Part shown: one piece after another, positions 25,360 to 33,083 of the stretch
Layout: every line of letters begins with the position of its first letter
How positions within the stretch are numbered: the first letter of the stretch is position 1
Source of the DNA: Azospirillum agricola
GTDB lineage: Bacteria > Pseudomonadota > Alphaproteobacteria > Azospirillales > Azospirillaceae
Assembly: GCF_017876095.1 (NCBI RefSeq)
Contig: NZ_JAGINM010000001.1
Location: forward strand, 1 to 64,000
Direction of reading: 5' to 3'
DNA length: 64,000 nucleotides
The notes under the pieces: model-generated
The model's input: only the letters and a program-made list of their open reading frames with translations
The model's database searches: none
What the model was told of the DNA's origin: nothing
Program-made: the position numbers and the translations under genes

Positions 25360-26037
25360 ATGCTGACCAACAGCGATCTCCAAGCCATCGGGCTCACCGT
25401 CAAGCTGGCGGGCATCGTCACCGTCCTGCTGCTGCTGATCGGAACGCCCATCGCCTGGTGGCTGGCGCGGGCCAAGACGTGGTGGAAGGGGCCGGTCGGG
25501 GCGGTGGTGGCCTTGCCGCTGGTGTTGCCACCGTCCGTCCTCGGCTTCTACCTGCTGCTGGTGATGGGGCCGAACGGCCCGTTGGGACAGGCGACCCGGG
25601 CCTTGGGCATCGGGCCGCTGCCCTTCACCTTCTGGGGGCTGGTGGTGGCGTCGGTGTTCTACTCGCTGCCGTTCATGGTCCAGCCGCTGCAAAGCGCCTT
25701 CGAGGCGGTCGGCGAGCGCCCGCTGGAAGTCGCGGCGACGTTGCGCGCTTCCCCTCTCGACGCCTTCTTCACCGTGGCCGTGCCGCTGGCTCTGCCGGGC
25801 TTTCTGACCGCCTCCATTCTGACCTTCGCCCACACGGTGGGTGAGTTCGGCGTGGTGCTGATGATCGGCGGCAACCTGCCGGGTGTGACGCGCGTCGTCT
25901 CGGTGCAGATTTACGACCACGTCGAAGCCCTGGAGTACGCGCCGGCCCATCGGCTGGCGGCGGTGATGATGATCTTCTCCTTCCTGGTGTTGCTCGCCCT
26001 GTATGCGTGGCGCCCCGGTCCGAAAAAGGGCGCCTGA
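25360..26037 (+). CDS. modB: Molybdate ABC transporter permease
   Basis: A 225-aa permease with five transmembrane helices. The EAA loop ([26 protein letters not shown]) docks the ModC ATPase. [11 protein letters not shown] and [15 protein letters not shown] are strongly conserved in ModB. It ends 1 bp before modC begins. Confidence 0.95.
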   Translation: MLTNSDLQAIGLTVKLAGIVTVLLLLIGTPIAWWLARAKTWWKGPVGAVVALPLVLPPSVLGFYLLLVMGPNGPLGQATRALGIGPLPFTFWGLVVASVFYSLPFMVQPLQSAFEAVGERPLEVAATLRASPLDAFFTVAVPLALPGFLTASILTFAHTVGEFGVVLMIGGNLPGVTRVVSVQIYDHVEALEYAPAHRLAAVMMIFSFLVLLALYAWRPGPKKGA

Positions 26038-26038
26038 C

Positions 26039-27109
26039 ATGGATGGCATCCACGCGCGTTTCCGGCTCGACTGGGCCGGCTTCACCCTCGATGTCGATCT
26101 TTCGCTGCCGGGGCATGGTGTGACCGCTCTGTTCGGCCATTCCGGTTCCGGCAAGACGACGCTGTTGCGCTGCGTCGCCGGGCTGGAACGCGCGGCGCAG
26201 GGCCGGGTCGTCGTCAACGGCGACGTCTGGCAGGACGACAGCCGGTGGGTGCCGCCGCACAAGCGCCCCTTGGGCTATGTCTTCCAGGAGGCCAGCCTGT
26301 TTCCCCACCTGACGGTGATGGGAAACCTGCGCTACGGCCTGAAGCGGGTGTCCGACGCCCACCGCGTGAGCCTGGACCACGCCATTGACCTGCTGGGCAT
26401 CGGTCATCTGCTTGACCGCAAGCCCGACCGTCTGTCCGGAGGCGAGCGGCAGCGCGTCGCCATCGCCCGGGCGCTGGCCGTCAGCCCGCGCATCCTGCTG
26501 ATGGACGAGCCGCTGGCCGCGCTCGACCTCAAGCGCAAGCAGGAAATCCTGCCCTATCTGGAGCGCCTGCACGACGAGCTGGACATCCCCGTGCTCTACG
26601 TCAGCCATTCCCCGGACGAGGTGGCGCGGCTGGCGGATCACATCGTCGCCATGGAGGGCGGACGGGTGCTGGCCGCCGGTCCCCTGGCCGAAACGCTCAC
26701 CCGGCTCGACCTGCCCATCCGACTCGGCGAGGACACCGGCGCCGTGCTCGACGCCGTGGTGGGGGCCATCGACGAAAAATGGCACCTGATGCGCGTGGAC
26801 TTCTCCGGCGGAAGCGCGTGGACCCGGAATCACGGAATTCCGGTCGGCTGCCCGGTGAGGGTGCGGGTGCTGGCCCGGGACGTGAGCCTGGCGCGGGATC
26901 ACCAGGGGCAAAGCAGCATCCAGAACGTGCTCAGGGGGCGTGTCGATGCCGTCGCGGAGGACGATCACCCCGGTCTGGTGCTGGTGCGCGTCCTGGTCGG
27001 GGAATCAGCGTTGATCGCCCGCCTGACGAAGCGTGCAGCGGCGGCTCTCGGCGTGACCGCGGGCGAAGAGCTGTGGGTTCAGGTGAAGTCGGTTGCTCTC
27101 TTGGAATAG
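26039..27109 (+). CDS. modC: Molybdate ABC transporter ATP-binding protein
   Basis: A 356-aa ATPase. Walker A GHSGSGKTT at 33-41, signature LSGGERQR near 135-142, Walker B ILLMDEP near 155-161, His of the H-loop in YVSHSPDEV near 188. The C-terminal third (about 285-356) is a TOBE/Mop domain that can bind molybdate and inhibit transport. It closes the operon. Confidence 0.95.
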   Translation: MDGIHARFRLDWAGFTLDVDLSLPGHGVTALFGHSGSGKTTLLRCVAGLERAAQGRVVVNGDVWQDDSRWVPPHKRPLGYVFQEASLFPHLTVMGNLRYGLKRVSDAHRVSLDHAIDLLGIGHLLDRKPDRLSGGERQRVAIARALAVSPRILLMDEPLAALDLKRKQEILPYLERLHDELDIPVLYVSHSPDEVARLADHIVAMEGGRVLAAGPLAETLTRLDLPIRLGEDTGAVLDAVVGAIDEKWHLMRVDFSGGSAWTRNHGIPVGCPVRVRVLARDVSLARDHQGQSSIQNVLRGRVDAVAEDDHPGLVLVRVLVGESALIARLTKRAAAALGVTAGEELWVQVKSVALLE

Positions 27110-27195
27110 AGAAGCTTGTTTGACGATGCGACGAAGGTTGCTCACACGCCAACTTTCACAGCGGTGTCGGTGAGCGATGTCATGTCAAGAGAAGA

Positions 27196-27280
27196 TGGTG
27201 CGGGCGGTCGGAATCGAACCGACACTCCTTTCGGAACCGGATTTTGAATCCGGCGCGTCTACCAGTTTCACCACGCCCGC
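27196..27280 (-). tRNA. tRNA-Leu (anticodon CAA)
   Basis: An 85-nt tRNA with the CCA end encoded. The acceptor arm GCGGGCG pairs with CGCCCGC, there is a long variable arm as in class II tRNAs, the anticodon stem is CCGGA-TTCAAAA-TCCGG, and the T arm holds GGTTCGATTCC. The CAA anticodon reads UUG. It lies at the right border of the mobile region, 158 bp from a displaced fragment of a very similar tRNA. Confidence 0.95.
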
Positions 27281-27310
27281 ACTGTGCCGCCGAACCCGTC
27301 TTTCGCGCTC

Positions 27311-27329
27311 TGCACCTATTCTGCACCTA
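27311..27329 (+). repeat. Direct repeat TGCACCTA near the putative junction
   Basis: TGCACCTA occurs at 27311-27318 and 27322-27329, 3 bp apart, between the tRNA gene and the tRNA fragment. Short direct repeats next to a tRNA junction can be arm-type sites of a tyrosine integrase. This is only suggestive. Confidence 0.3.
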
Positions 27330-27438
27330 GCGCCTTTGAGGGCCTTCCCGACGACGTTCCTGCTACCACTCTAACCTATTACAATCCAACGCTTTTTCGA
27401 CGCGCTGTGACAAAGTGTCGCACCGTAAACAAACCAGT

Positions 27439-27477
27439 TTTTGAGTCCGGCGCGTCTACCAGTTCCACCACGCCCGC
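27439..27477 (-). repeat. Displaced 5' fragment of tRNA-Leu, probable att site
   Basis: On the minus strand this 39-nt stretch repeats the 5' end of tRNA-Leu from the first acceptor base to the anticodon loop. It matches the intact gene at 37 positions and is in the same orientation; the match ends right after the loop. Such fragments mark integration by recombinases that cross over in the anticodon loop. It is the likely right junction (attR) of the element to the left. A local duplication followed by decay is an alternative. Confidence 0.6.
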
Positions 27478-27679
27478 AACGCGCCCCTTCTAGCGCAATC
27501 GCCGTGAAACGGAAAGGCCAAATTCGCCGCCGCCTCACGGCATGGGGGCCGGGGCGGCGACGACGGCGATGCGCCTTCCATTCCATGGGGTTGCGCCGAC
27601 GGCAGCCATGCCGTCCCCGGCGTCGGGCGACGCACGGGGCGGCTGGTCGAACGGCGCCGTCCGCGCTACTCTCCCTGGC

Positions 27680-28207
27680 ATGACGACGCTTTCCCATCCG
27701 CTCGACGATCCGCGGCTTCCCGCCATCCTGCTCGCCCTGGCCAGCGCCGGGGTTCTGGGGGCGGCGCTGTTCTTCCAGTTCGTGCTGGGCTACCAGCCCT
27801 GCGTGCTCTGCCTCATGCAGCGCTGGCCCTATGTGGCGGTGCTGGTCTTCTCCGGCGTGACCCTGCTGTTCCGCCAGTGGAAGGGGGTGGGGGACGCGAT
27901 GCTGGTGGCCAGCGGGCTGGCCCTGCTGGCCTGCGCCGGCATCGCCGCCTACCATGTCGGGGTGGAGCAGCATTGGTGGGCGGGAACCTCGTCCTGCGGC
28001 GGGTCGGCCCCGGCCAACTCGCTGGAGGCGTTGCGCGCCCAGGTGATGGCGGCTCCCGTCACGCGCTGCGACGAAGTGGCGTGGTCGCTGTTCGGGGTTT
28101 CCATGGCAGGGTACAACGTGCTGATCTCGTTGGGGCTGGCCGTCTTCGCCTTCGTCGCGGCCCGCGCCGCCTACACCCGCACCCCGGTGTCGAGGACCGC
28201 ATTGTGA
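27680..28207 (+). CDS. dsbB: Disulfide bond formation protein B
   Basis: A 175-aa inner-membrane protein with four helices that reoxidises DsbA and passes electrons to ubiquinone. The first redox pair is CVLC (41-44) and the second pair is Cys106 and Cys130 in a periplasmic loop. The start is the ATG at 27680; a longer frame from 27542 adds unconserved sequence. The coq7 gene follows immediately. Confidence 0.9.
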   Translation: MTTLSHPLDDPRLPAILLALASAGVLGAALFFQFVLGYQPCVLCLMQRWPYVAVLVFSGVTLLFRQWKGVGDAMLVASGLALLACAGIAAYHVGVEQHWWAGTSSCGGSAPANSLEALRAQVMAAPVTRCDEVAWSLFGVSMAGYNVLISLGLAVFAFVAARAAYTRTPVSRTAL

Positions 28208-28212
28208 CCGCA

Positions 28213-28782
28213 ATGACCCAACCGAATCCGGCCGCCGCTCCGAAGCGTGGTTTCCTGCCCGGCGATCCGACGCCGCGCGAGCGGCTGGCCCGCATCGTCC
28301 GTGTCGACCACGCCGGGGAGTATGGCGCCAAGCGCATCTACGAGGGCCAGATCGCCGTCATGGGCAAGGGCCGGCACGGCAAGACGCTGCGCCACATGGC
28401 CGAGCAGGAGCTTGAGCACCTGCGATATTTCGAGACGCAGCTCAACAGGCGCCAGGTGCGTCCCACCCTGCTGCAACCGCTGTGGCACGTCACCGGCTTC
28501 CTGCTCGGCGCCGGCACGGCGCTGATCGGCGAGCGCGCGGCGATGGCCTGCACGGTGGCGGTCGAGGAGGTCATCGAGGGCCATTACGAGGAGCAGCTCA
28601 AGCATCTCGGCCCGGATGAGGGGGAACTGAAGGACAGCATCCTCCGCTTCCAGGCGGAGGAGGTCGCGCACCGCGACATCGGTCTCGCCAACGAGGCGGA
28701 GCAGGCGCCCGCCTATCCCGTCCTGTCCGCCGCGATCAAGGCCGGCACCCGGGCGGTGATCTGGGTGGCCGAGCGGGTGTGA
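28213..28782 (+). CDS. coq7: Demethoxyubiquinone hydroxylase (Coq7)
   Basis: A 189-aa ferritin-like di-iron monooxygenase of ubiquinone synthesis. Iron ligands are visible in DHAGEYGA (Glu36), EQELEHL (Glu and His near 66-69), VAVEEVIEGHYEEQ and EEVAHRDIG. ATG at 28213 is used; an in-frame GTG at 28204 overlapping the dsbB stop is possible. The neighbourhood with dsbB links two membrane redox functions that both use quinone. Confidence 0.93.
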   Translation: MTQPNPAAAPKRGFLPGDPTPRERLARIVRVDHAGEYGAKRIYEGQIAVMGKGRHGKTLRHMAEQELEHLRYFETQLNRRQVRPTLLQPLWHVTGFLLGAGTALIGERAAMACTVAVEEVIEGHYEEQLKHLGPDEGELKDSILRFQAEEVAHRDIGLANEAEQAPAYPVLSAAIKAGTRAVIWVAERV

Positions 28783-28786
28783 CCCG

Positions 28787-29458
28787 TTACATCGGATCGA
28801 GTTCGGTGTCCCAATAAAGAAAATCCCGCCAACTTTCGTGAAGGAAGTTTGGCGGGAAGGCGCGTCCGTTCTCCTGAAGCTCGTAGGCACTCGGCTGGAA
28901 AGGCGGACTGAGCGGGATCATGCCGCAGACATGCGGCATCCGGTTGCCCTTTTCCAGGTTGCAGGCCGAGCAGGAGGTGATGACGTTCTCCCACGTCGTC
29001 CGACCGCCGCGCGAGCGCGGGATCACATGGTCGAAGGTCAGTTCGTGGGTGGGGAAGGGGCGTCCGCAATACTGGCAGGTGAAGCGGTCGCGCAGGAAGA
29101 CGTTGAAGCGTGTGAAGGCCGGGCGGCGTGTCGCCGGGATGAACTCTTTGAGGGAAATCACGCTGGGAAGCTGGACTTCGAAACTGGGCGACCGGACGAT
29201 GCGGTCATAGTGCGATACGATGTTGACCCGCTCCAGAAACACCGCCTTGACCGCTTCCTGCCAGGACCACAGGGACAAGGGGAAGTAGCTGAGCGGACGG
29301 AAATCCGCGTTCAGCACCAGAGCCGGACAGTGATCGGGTGGTGGAGCCAAAGGCCACTCCCTTGTCTGGATTGTCTGGGCCCCGCTTGCGGGGGCGTGTC
29401 TGCGCCGCCCCGGCCGGCCGGATCGCCGATCCGAGACACCATAGACATAGTGGATCAA
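28787..29458 (-). CDS. HNH endonuclease family protein
   Basis: A protein of up to 223 aa with an HNH core: CQYCGRPF, then LTFDHVIPRSRGG and SCSACNLEKGN, giving paired CxxC zinc ligands and the His metal-binding motif. Proteins of this kind are widespread single-copy genes in alphaproteobacteria with unknown substrate. The first 30 residues (Arg/Pro-rich) look unconserved, so the true start may lie nearer VLNADFRPLSYFP. It ends 5 bp from the convergent coq7. Confidence 0.75.
   Translation of the reverse strand: MIHYVYGVSDRRSGRPGRRRHAPASGAQTIQTREWPLAPPPDHCPALVLNADFRPLSYFPLSLWSWQEAVKAVFLERVNIVSHYDRIVRSPSFEVQLPSVISLKEFIPATRRPAFTRFNVFLRDRFTCQYCGRPFPTHELTFDHVIPRSRGGRTTWENVITSCSACNLEKGNRMPHVCGMIPLSPPFQPSAYELQENGRAFPPNFLHESWRDFLYWDTELDPM
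28825..28856 (-). terminator. Hairpin with U-rich tail overlapping the end of the HNH gene
   Basis: CCCGCCAA and TTGGCGGG arms (28825-28832 and 28849-28856) pair, and the stem extends through ACTT/AAGT with a bulge. On the minus strand the stem is followed by ATTTTCTTTATT, as in an intrinsic terminator, yet it lies about 40 nt before the stop codon of the HNH gene. It could be a bidirectional terminator for coq7 and this gene. Confidence 0.4.
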
Positions 29459-29660
29459 GGGCCGTGACTCAACATCCCGGGGACGGGCGGCCCAAAAACT
29501 TCACGATCGTGTAACCTTTTTATCTCCATGGGCATCGCCGGAATCGCCTCTTGGTAGGGGGTGTGACAATCGCCGGTCCCTCCAGCTTGGTTACGGACCG
29601 TTAACCATGATCGGCGATGGTGGGGCCGTTCGATCAAGCCAGCGACCGGGGAGACACCTC

Positions 29661-29828
29661 ATGAGCGCCATCGTCATCGACCTTGCCGACAAGCGCCGCG
29701 AACGCGAGGAGCGTGAGCGTCAGCGCCGCATCGACGCCTTCGACCGCGAGCTGCGCCGCCGGCTGGCGCTCTATCTCGACGGCGACGACCTGCCGGTCGA
29801 GCCGATCCGCGACAACCCCTACATCTGA
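29661..29828 (+). CDS. Small Arg/Glu-rich hypothetical protein
   Basis: A 55-aa protein with a short hydrophobic start (SAIVIDLADKRRERE), a long charged helix and a C-terminal PVEPIRDNPYI. No known domain. The ATG at 29661 follows GGGGAGAC. It lies 60 bp before gluQRS in the same direction. I support it as a real small gene from its start site and codon usage, but function is unknown. Confidence 0.55.
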   Translation: MSAIVIDLADKRREREERERQRRIDAFDRELRRRLALYLDGDDLPVEPIRDNPYI

Positions 29829-29888
29829 TCGGCCCGGCCGCCGATCTTTCCGGTCCAGGGGCGGCCGTCCCAGGGTATAAGACGGGTC

Positions 29889-30746
29889 ATGAGCGACCTC
29901 GTCACCCGCTTCGCGCCCAGCCCGACCGGGCATCTGCATCTCGGCCACGCCCATTCCGCCCTGTTCGGCTGGCGCGAGGCGCGCCGGGGCGGCGGACGTT
30001 TCCTGCTGCGCATCGAGGACATCGACCCGAACCGTTGCCGGCCGGAGTTCGAGCGGGATCTGATCGAGGATCTGTCCTGGCTCGGCCTGGAGTGGGACGG
30101 ACCGGTGCGCCGCCAGTCGGAGCATCTCGACGAGTACCGCGCGGCGCTGGCCCGGCTGACCGGGATGGGCGTCGCCTATCCGTGTTTCTGCACCCGCAAG
30201 GACATCGCCGCCGAGATCGCGCGGGCGGGGGCGGCTCCGCACGGGCCGGACGGCCCGCTCTACCCCGGCACCTGCCGCCATCTTCCCGAGAGCGTCCGCG
30301 CCGAACGGATCGCGGCGGGCGACGCCTGGGCGATGCGGCTCGACGTCGGCGCCGCGCTGCGGCTGACCGGGCCGCTGCGCTGGCACGACCGGGCGCAGGG
30401 CTGGCAGGCTGCGACTCCGGAATTGCTCGGCGACGTGGTGCTGGCGCGCAAGGACACGCCGACCAGCTACCACCTCAGCGTCACGCTGGACGACCATCTC
30501 CAAGGCGTGACGCTGGTGACGCGCGGCGAGGACCTGTTCGTCGCCACCCACACCCACCGGCTGCTCCAGGCGCTGTTCGGTTTCGAGCCGCCGGACCACC
30601 ACCACCACGGGCTGCTGCGCAACGCGGCCGGCGAGCGGCTGGCCAAGCGCGACCGCGCGCAGTCGCTGCGTTCGCTGCGCGCGGAGGGGGCGAGCGCCGA
30701 AGCGGTGCGGGCCCTCGCCGGTTTTCCGGACGACTCCAAGGACTGA
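29889..30746 (+). CDS. gluQRS: Glutamyl-Q tRNA(Asp) synthetase
   Basis: A 285-aa truncated class I synthetase that attaches glutamate to the queuosine base of tRNA-Asp. It has the HIGH-like motif in SPTGHLHLGHAHSAL (about 11-25) and a KMSKS-like ERLAKRD near 250, but lacks the anticodon-binding domain of GltX. The cysteines in CFCTRKD and PGTC (about 98-125) could bind zinc as in the E. coli enzyme. Confidence 0.92.
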   Translation: MSDLVTRFAPSPTGHLHLGHAHSALFGWREARRGGGRFLLRIEDIDPNRCRPEFERDLIEDLSWLGLEWDGPVRRQSEHLDEYRAALARLTGMGVAYPCFCTRKDIAAEIARAGAAPHGPDGPLYPGTCRHLPESVRAERIAAGDAWAMRLDVGAALRLTGPLRWHDRAQGWQAATPELLGDVVLARKDTPTSYHLSVTLDDHLQGVTLVTRGEDLFVATHTHRLLQALFGFEPPDHHHHGLLRNAAGERLAKRDRAQSLRSLRAEGASAEAVRALAGFPDDSKD

Positions 30747-30750
30747 CGGG

Positions 30751-31602
30751 CTATTGCCGCAGGCCGCAGGCGATCTCCAGATAGTCGGGTTCGTTCTCCG
30801 GGGTCAGGTGCCCGTGGCGGATCAGGAAGTCGGCGATCACCAGATTGACGTTGAATTTCCAGTCGCCGGTCGTCCGCACCGATTCCGCGACGCGGTCGAG
30901 CGTCCACAGCGCGAACTCCTCGACCTCGCCGTCGGTGTTGACCGGGGTGATGTCCGCCGGAAGCTCCAGATCGTAGATGAACAGACGGTCGCGCTTCAGC
31001 CCGGCCTCCGTCTCCATCGTGTAGCGGATGGCGCCGACCGGAACCGCCCGCCGCGCGGTGGCGGGATCGAGCCCGGCCTCCTCCTGCGCCTCCTTGACCA
31101 GATTCTCGCCCAGGCTCAGGCCGATGGGCTGGCCGCCGGCGATCATGTTGTCGAGCTGGCCGGGGGCGATCTCGCGGTCGCGGGCGCGGCGGCCGATCCA
31201 TAGGGACAGGGTGCCGTCGGCCCCGCGCTGGAAGCCGTTGACGTGCAGCCCGTAGGATTCGATGCCGAAGGCGGCGACCACCGCGCGGTCCAGCCGCATC
31301 AGCGGCTCCGCCCCCCAGCGTGGCATCACCGCGTAATGCTCGCCGCGCAGGGCCTTCACCGTGCCGCGCTCGACCAGATAGCGGGCGGCGTGGTCGAGCA
31401 GGGTGGAGCGCGCTTCGAAGTCGCGGATCTCCGGCGCGATGGTGACGCGCTCCGGGCTGGTGACGAAGCCGGGATCGACGCCCGGCAGCTCCTGCGCCAG
31501 CGCGTGACGGATCCAGCCGAGGTGGTGACCGTCCAGTTCGAAGGGCCGGAAGCCGGACAGGTCGTGCGCGTTGCAGGCGCGGATGTGGTCGAGGAAGCTC
31601 AT
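30751..31602 (-). CDS. Nudix hydrolase with DUF4743 N-terminal domain
   Basis: A 283-aa protein resembling the thiamin pyrophosphokinase-related Nudix group. The Nudix box is GGQPIGLSLGENLVKEAQEEAGL (about 155-177), with Lys in place of the Arg of the usual REUXEE core. The N-terminal 110 residues are the DUF4743-like part. In this family the protein hydrolyses nucleoside or thiamine diphosphate derivatives; the substrate here cannot be read. The ATG at 31602 is chosen over longer options at 31611 and 31638. Confidence 0.75.
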   Translation of the reverse strand: MSFLDHIRACNAHDLSGFRPFELDGHHLGWIRHALAQELPGVDPGFVTSPERVTIAPEIRDFEARSTLLDHAARYLVERGTVKALRGEHYAVMPRWGAEPLMRLDRAVVAAFGIESYGLHVNGFQRGADGTLSLWIGRRARDREIAPGQLDNMIAGGQPIGLSLGENLVKEAQEEAGLDPATARRAVPVGAIRYTMETEAGLKRDRLFIYDLELPADITPVNTDGEVEEFALWTLDRVAESVRTTGDWKFNVNLVIADFLIRHGHLTPENEPDYLEIACGLRQ

Positions 31603-31763
31603 GCCGTTCATCCAAGCAGTGTCCGGGCCGTCCCGCAACCGCGTCGTGCGGCGTTTCCGAGCGCGGCGCCGTCGTGGCGAGAGGCTTGCGCCGCGTCGAG
31701 TGCCATCCTACACAGCAGAACTCGGGCGAGGTGCGGATGTTCCGCAGCGGAAAGGGGGCGGCC

Positions 31764-32174
31764 ATGGCGGTGGATGACGGGTTCCGCGACCGTTCGGTGC
31801 TGGTCGTGGAGGATGAGGCCTTCACCCGCATGGTGCTCGTCCGGATGCTGTCCGGGATGGGCTTCGCCGCCGTCCACCAGGCGGCCGACGGGGCGGCGGG
31901 ACTGGCCGCCGTTGCCGAACACAGGCCGGACCTGATCCTCTGCGACGTCGAGATGCAGCCGATGGACGGCTTCGCCTTCGTCCGCGCGCTGCGCGCCGAG
32001 GGGGACCGCGCGCTTGCCGTCCTGCCGGTCCTGTTCATGAGCGGACGCGCCGACGCCGAGCGTCTGGCCGAGGCGCGGGCGAGCGGCGCCGACGCGATCC
32101 TTCCCAAGCCGGCGACCCCCGACGCGCTGCGCCGGGCGCTGGCGGAGCGTCTGGCGGTGCGCGCCGCCGGCTGA
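31764..32174 (+). CDS. Single-domain response regulator
   Basis: A 136-aa CheY-like receiver without an output domain. It has acidic residues in VVEDEAFTR (near 15-18), the phosphoacceptor Asp in LILCDVEMQPMDG (near 62), the Thr/Ser position in PVLFMSGRAD and Lys in ILPKPATP. The ATG at 31764 follows GGGGGCGG; an alternative ATG at 31737 exists. No histidine kinase is adjacent, so its partner is unknown. Confidence 0.85.
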   Translation: MAVDDGFRDRSVLVVEDEAFTRMVLVRMLSGMGFAAVHQAADGAAGLAAVAEHRPDLILCDVEMQPMDGFAFVRALRAEGDRALAVLPVLFMSGRADAERLAEARASGADAILPKPATPDALRRALAERLAVRAAG

Positions 32175-33083
32175 CCACCGACCCCGCGTGGGGCGGGTGT
32201 CCACCGTTGCGCTTCTGTTACAATTTTTCACAGCCCTGTGGCAACGCTGCCAAGTCCCTGATTCGGCGGGAGCTTTGCCGTTTTTCCCGATTCCATGCGG
32301 CGACTTTGCCTGGAAAAGGTCCAATTTCCGCCTTGTTGACCCGGTCCAATGCGCCGCAACATTCGTTTTGGGAATGGCAGGAGCGTGCGTGTCCCGATCG
32401 GGAGGCGCCGTGACGAACCACCCCGCCGGCGTCCGTAATGGGAGCCGGTCGGGGAGGCTCCGCAACGCTCCTGCGAGGTTTTGTTAAGGTTTGGAGAGCA
32501 GCATCGAGGTGTAACCGCAACGTCGGGGCGATCCTGACGTTCCTTTGGTCTCTGGAGGGCGATGGCGTGACAATGGGCACCCAGTCGATCCATACCGGGC
32601 GACTTTTCCCGACTGGACGGGCATCCCGCCGCGCCGCCGGTCCGGGCCCGATCCCGCGCCTCCTCCTTGTGTCCTTGCAGACCCCGCAATCAAACGCTGA
32701 AACCGCGGGCGTCATCCCGCGCCGGCCCTTCCCTCTTCTTCCGTGGGACCTAGTTCCTACGGCCGAGGCCATCCCCCCCACGGGCTTTCCGGCTATCAAA
32801 CCTGAACGCCTGGAAAGCTCTAGGTCGAGCATTACATTCACATACGATGTGTTCAAACGCCGCCGCGTCGACGGTGTGGCGGCAGGTGACTCCCCCAGGA
32901 GAACTTCAGGATCCGTTCCCAGGATCCCTGTGCTGGCTTGTTTCGGTGAGCGGGGGCAGGGCGGCTCCACGGAAGCCGCGTTGTCCCTTGGACTGTCCCA
33001 TGATCGCGGCGTGCGCCGCCCCCGCCGTCCGGGTCCCCCGGCGGCGCCCCCGACGCATCGGACCCGATAAGACGGAGCGACGA
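32175..33083. other. 909-bp region with no convincing gene before prkA
   Basis: Frames here lack domains, and the base composition is lower in GC than the neighbouring genes. I note a TGGCA-ACGC-TGCCA inverted repeat (32239-32252) and a CACAT-ACG-ATGTG repeat near 32839-32851. I found no sigma-54 site with GG-N10-GC spacing. The length suggests a long leader or multiple promoters for the stress operon that follows, or a small RNA; none can be proved from sequence. Confidence 0.4.

Larger units (their letters stand above)
1..27477. mobile_element. Right part of an integrated conjugative element (inferred)
   Basis: The left 15.8 kb carries replication, partition, relaxase, coupling-protein and Trb-type secretion genes. 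The next 11 kb carries arsenic resistance and molybdate uptake. The run stops at a tRNA-Leu gene and a displaced tRNA-Leu 5' fragment (27439-27477), beyond which chromosomal genes begin. This is the usual layout of an ICE or integrated plasmid in a tRNA gene. The left junction and any integrase are outside the window, so the extent is inferred. The ars and mod genes could instead be resident DNA between two events. No transposase was recognised. Confidence 0.5.

Noticed and set aside
27542..27679. N-terminal extension of dsbB
   Set aside because: The extra residues are not hydrophobic or conserved, while ATG at 27680 starts just before the first helix.
31674..31763. Longer response regulator starting at 31674
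   Set aside because: The additional residues overlap the start of the divergent Nudix gene region and lack conservation; the ATG at 31764 has a good ribosome site.
32438..33070. 210-codon open frame in the region before prkA
   Set aside because: It has no domain-like pattern, very uneven amino acid use, no good start site, and other frames of similar length overlap it on both strands.
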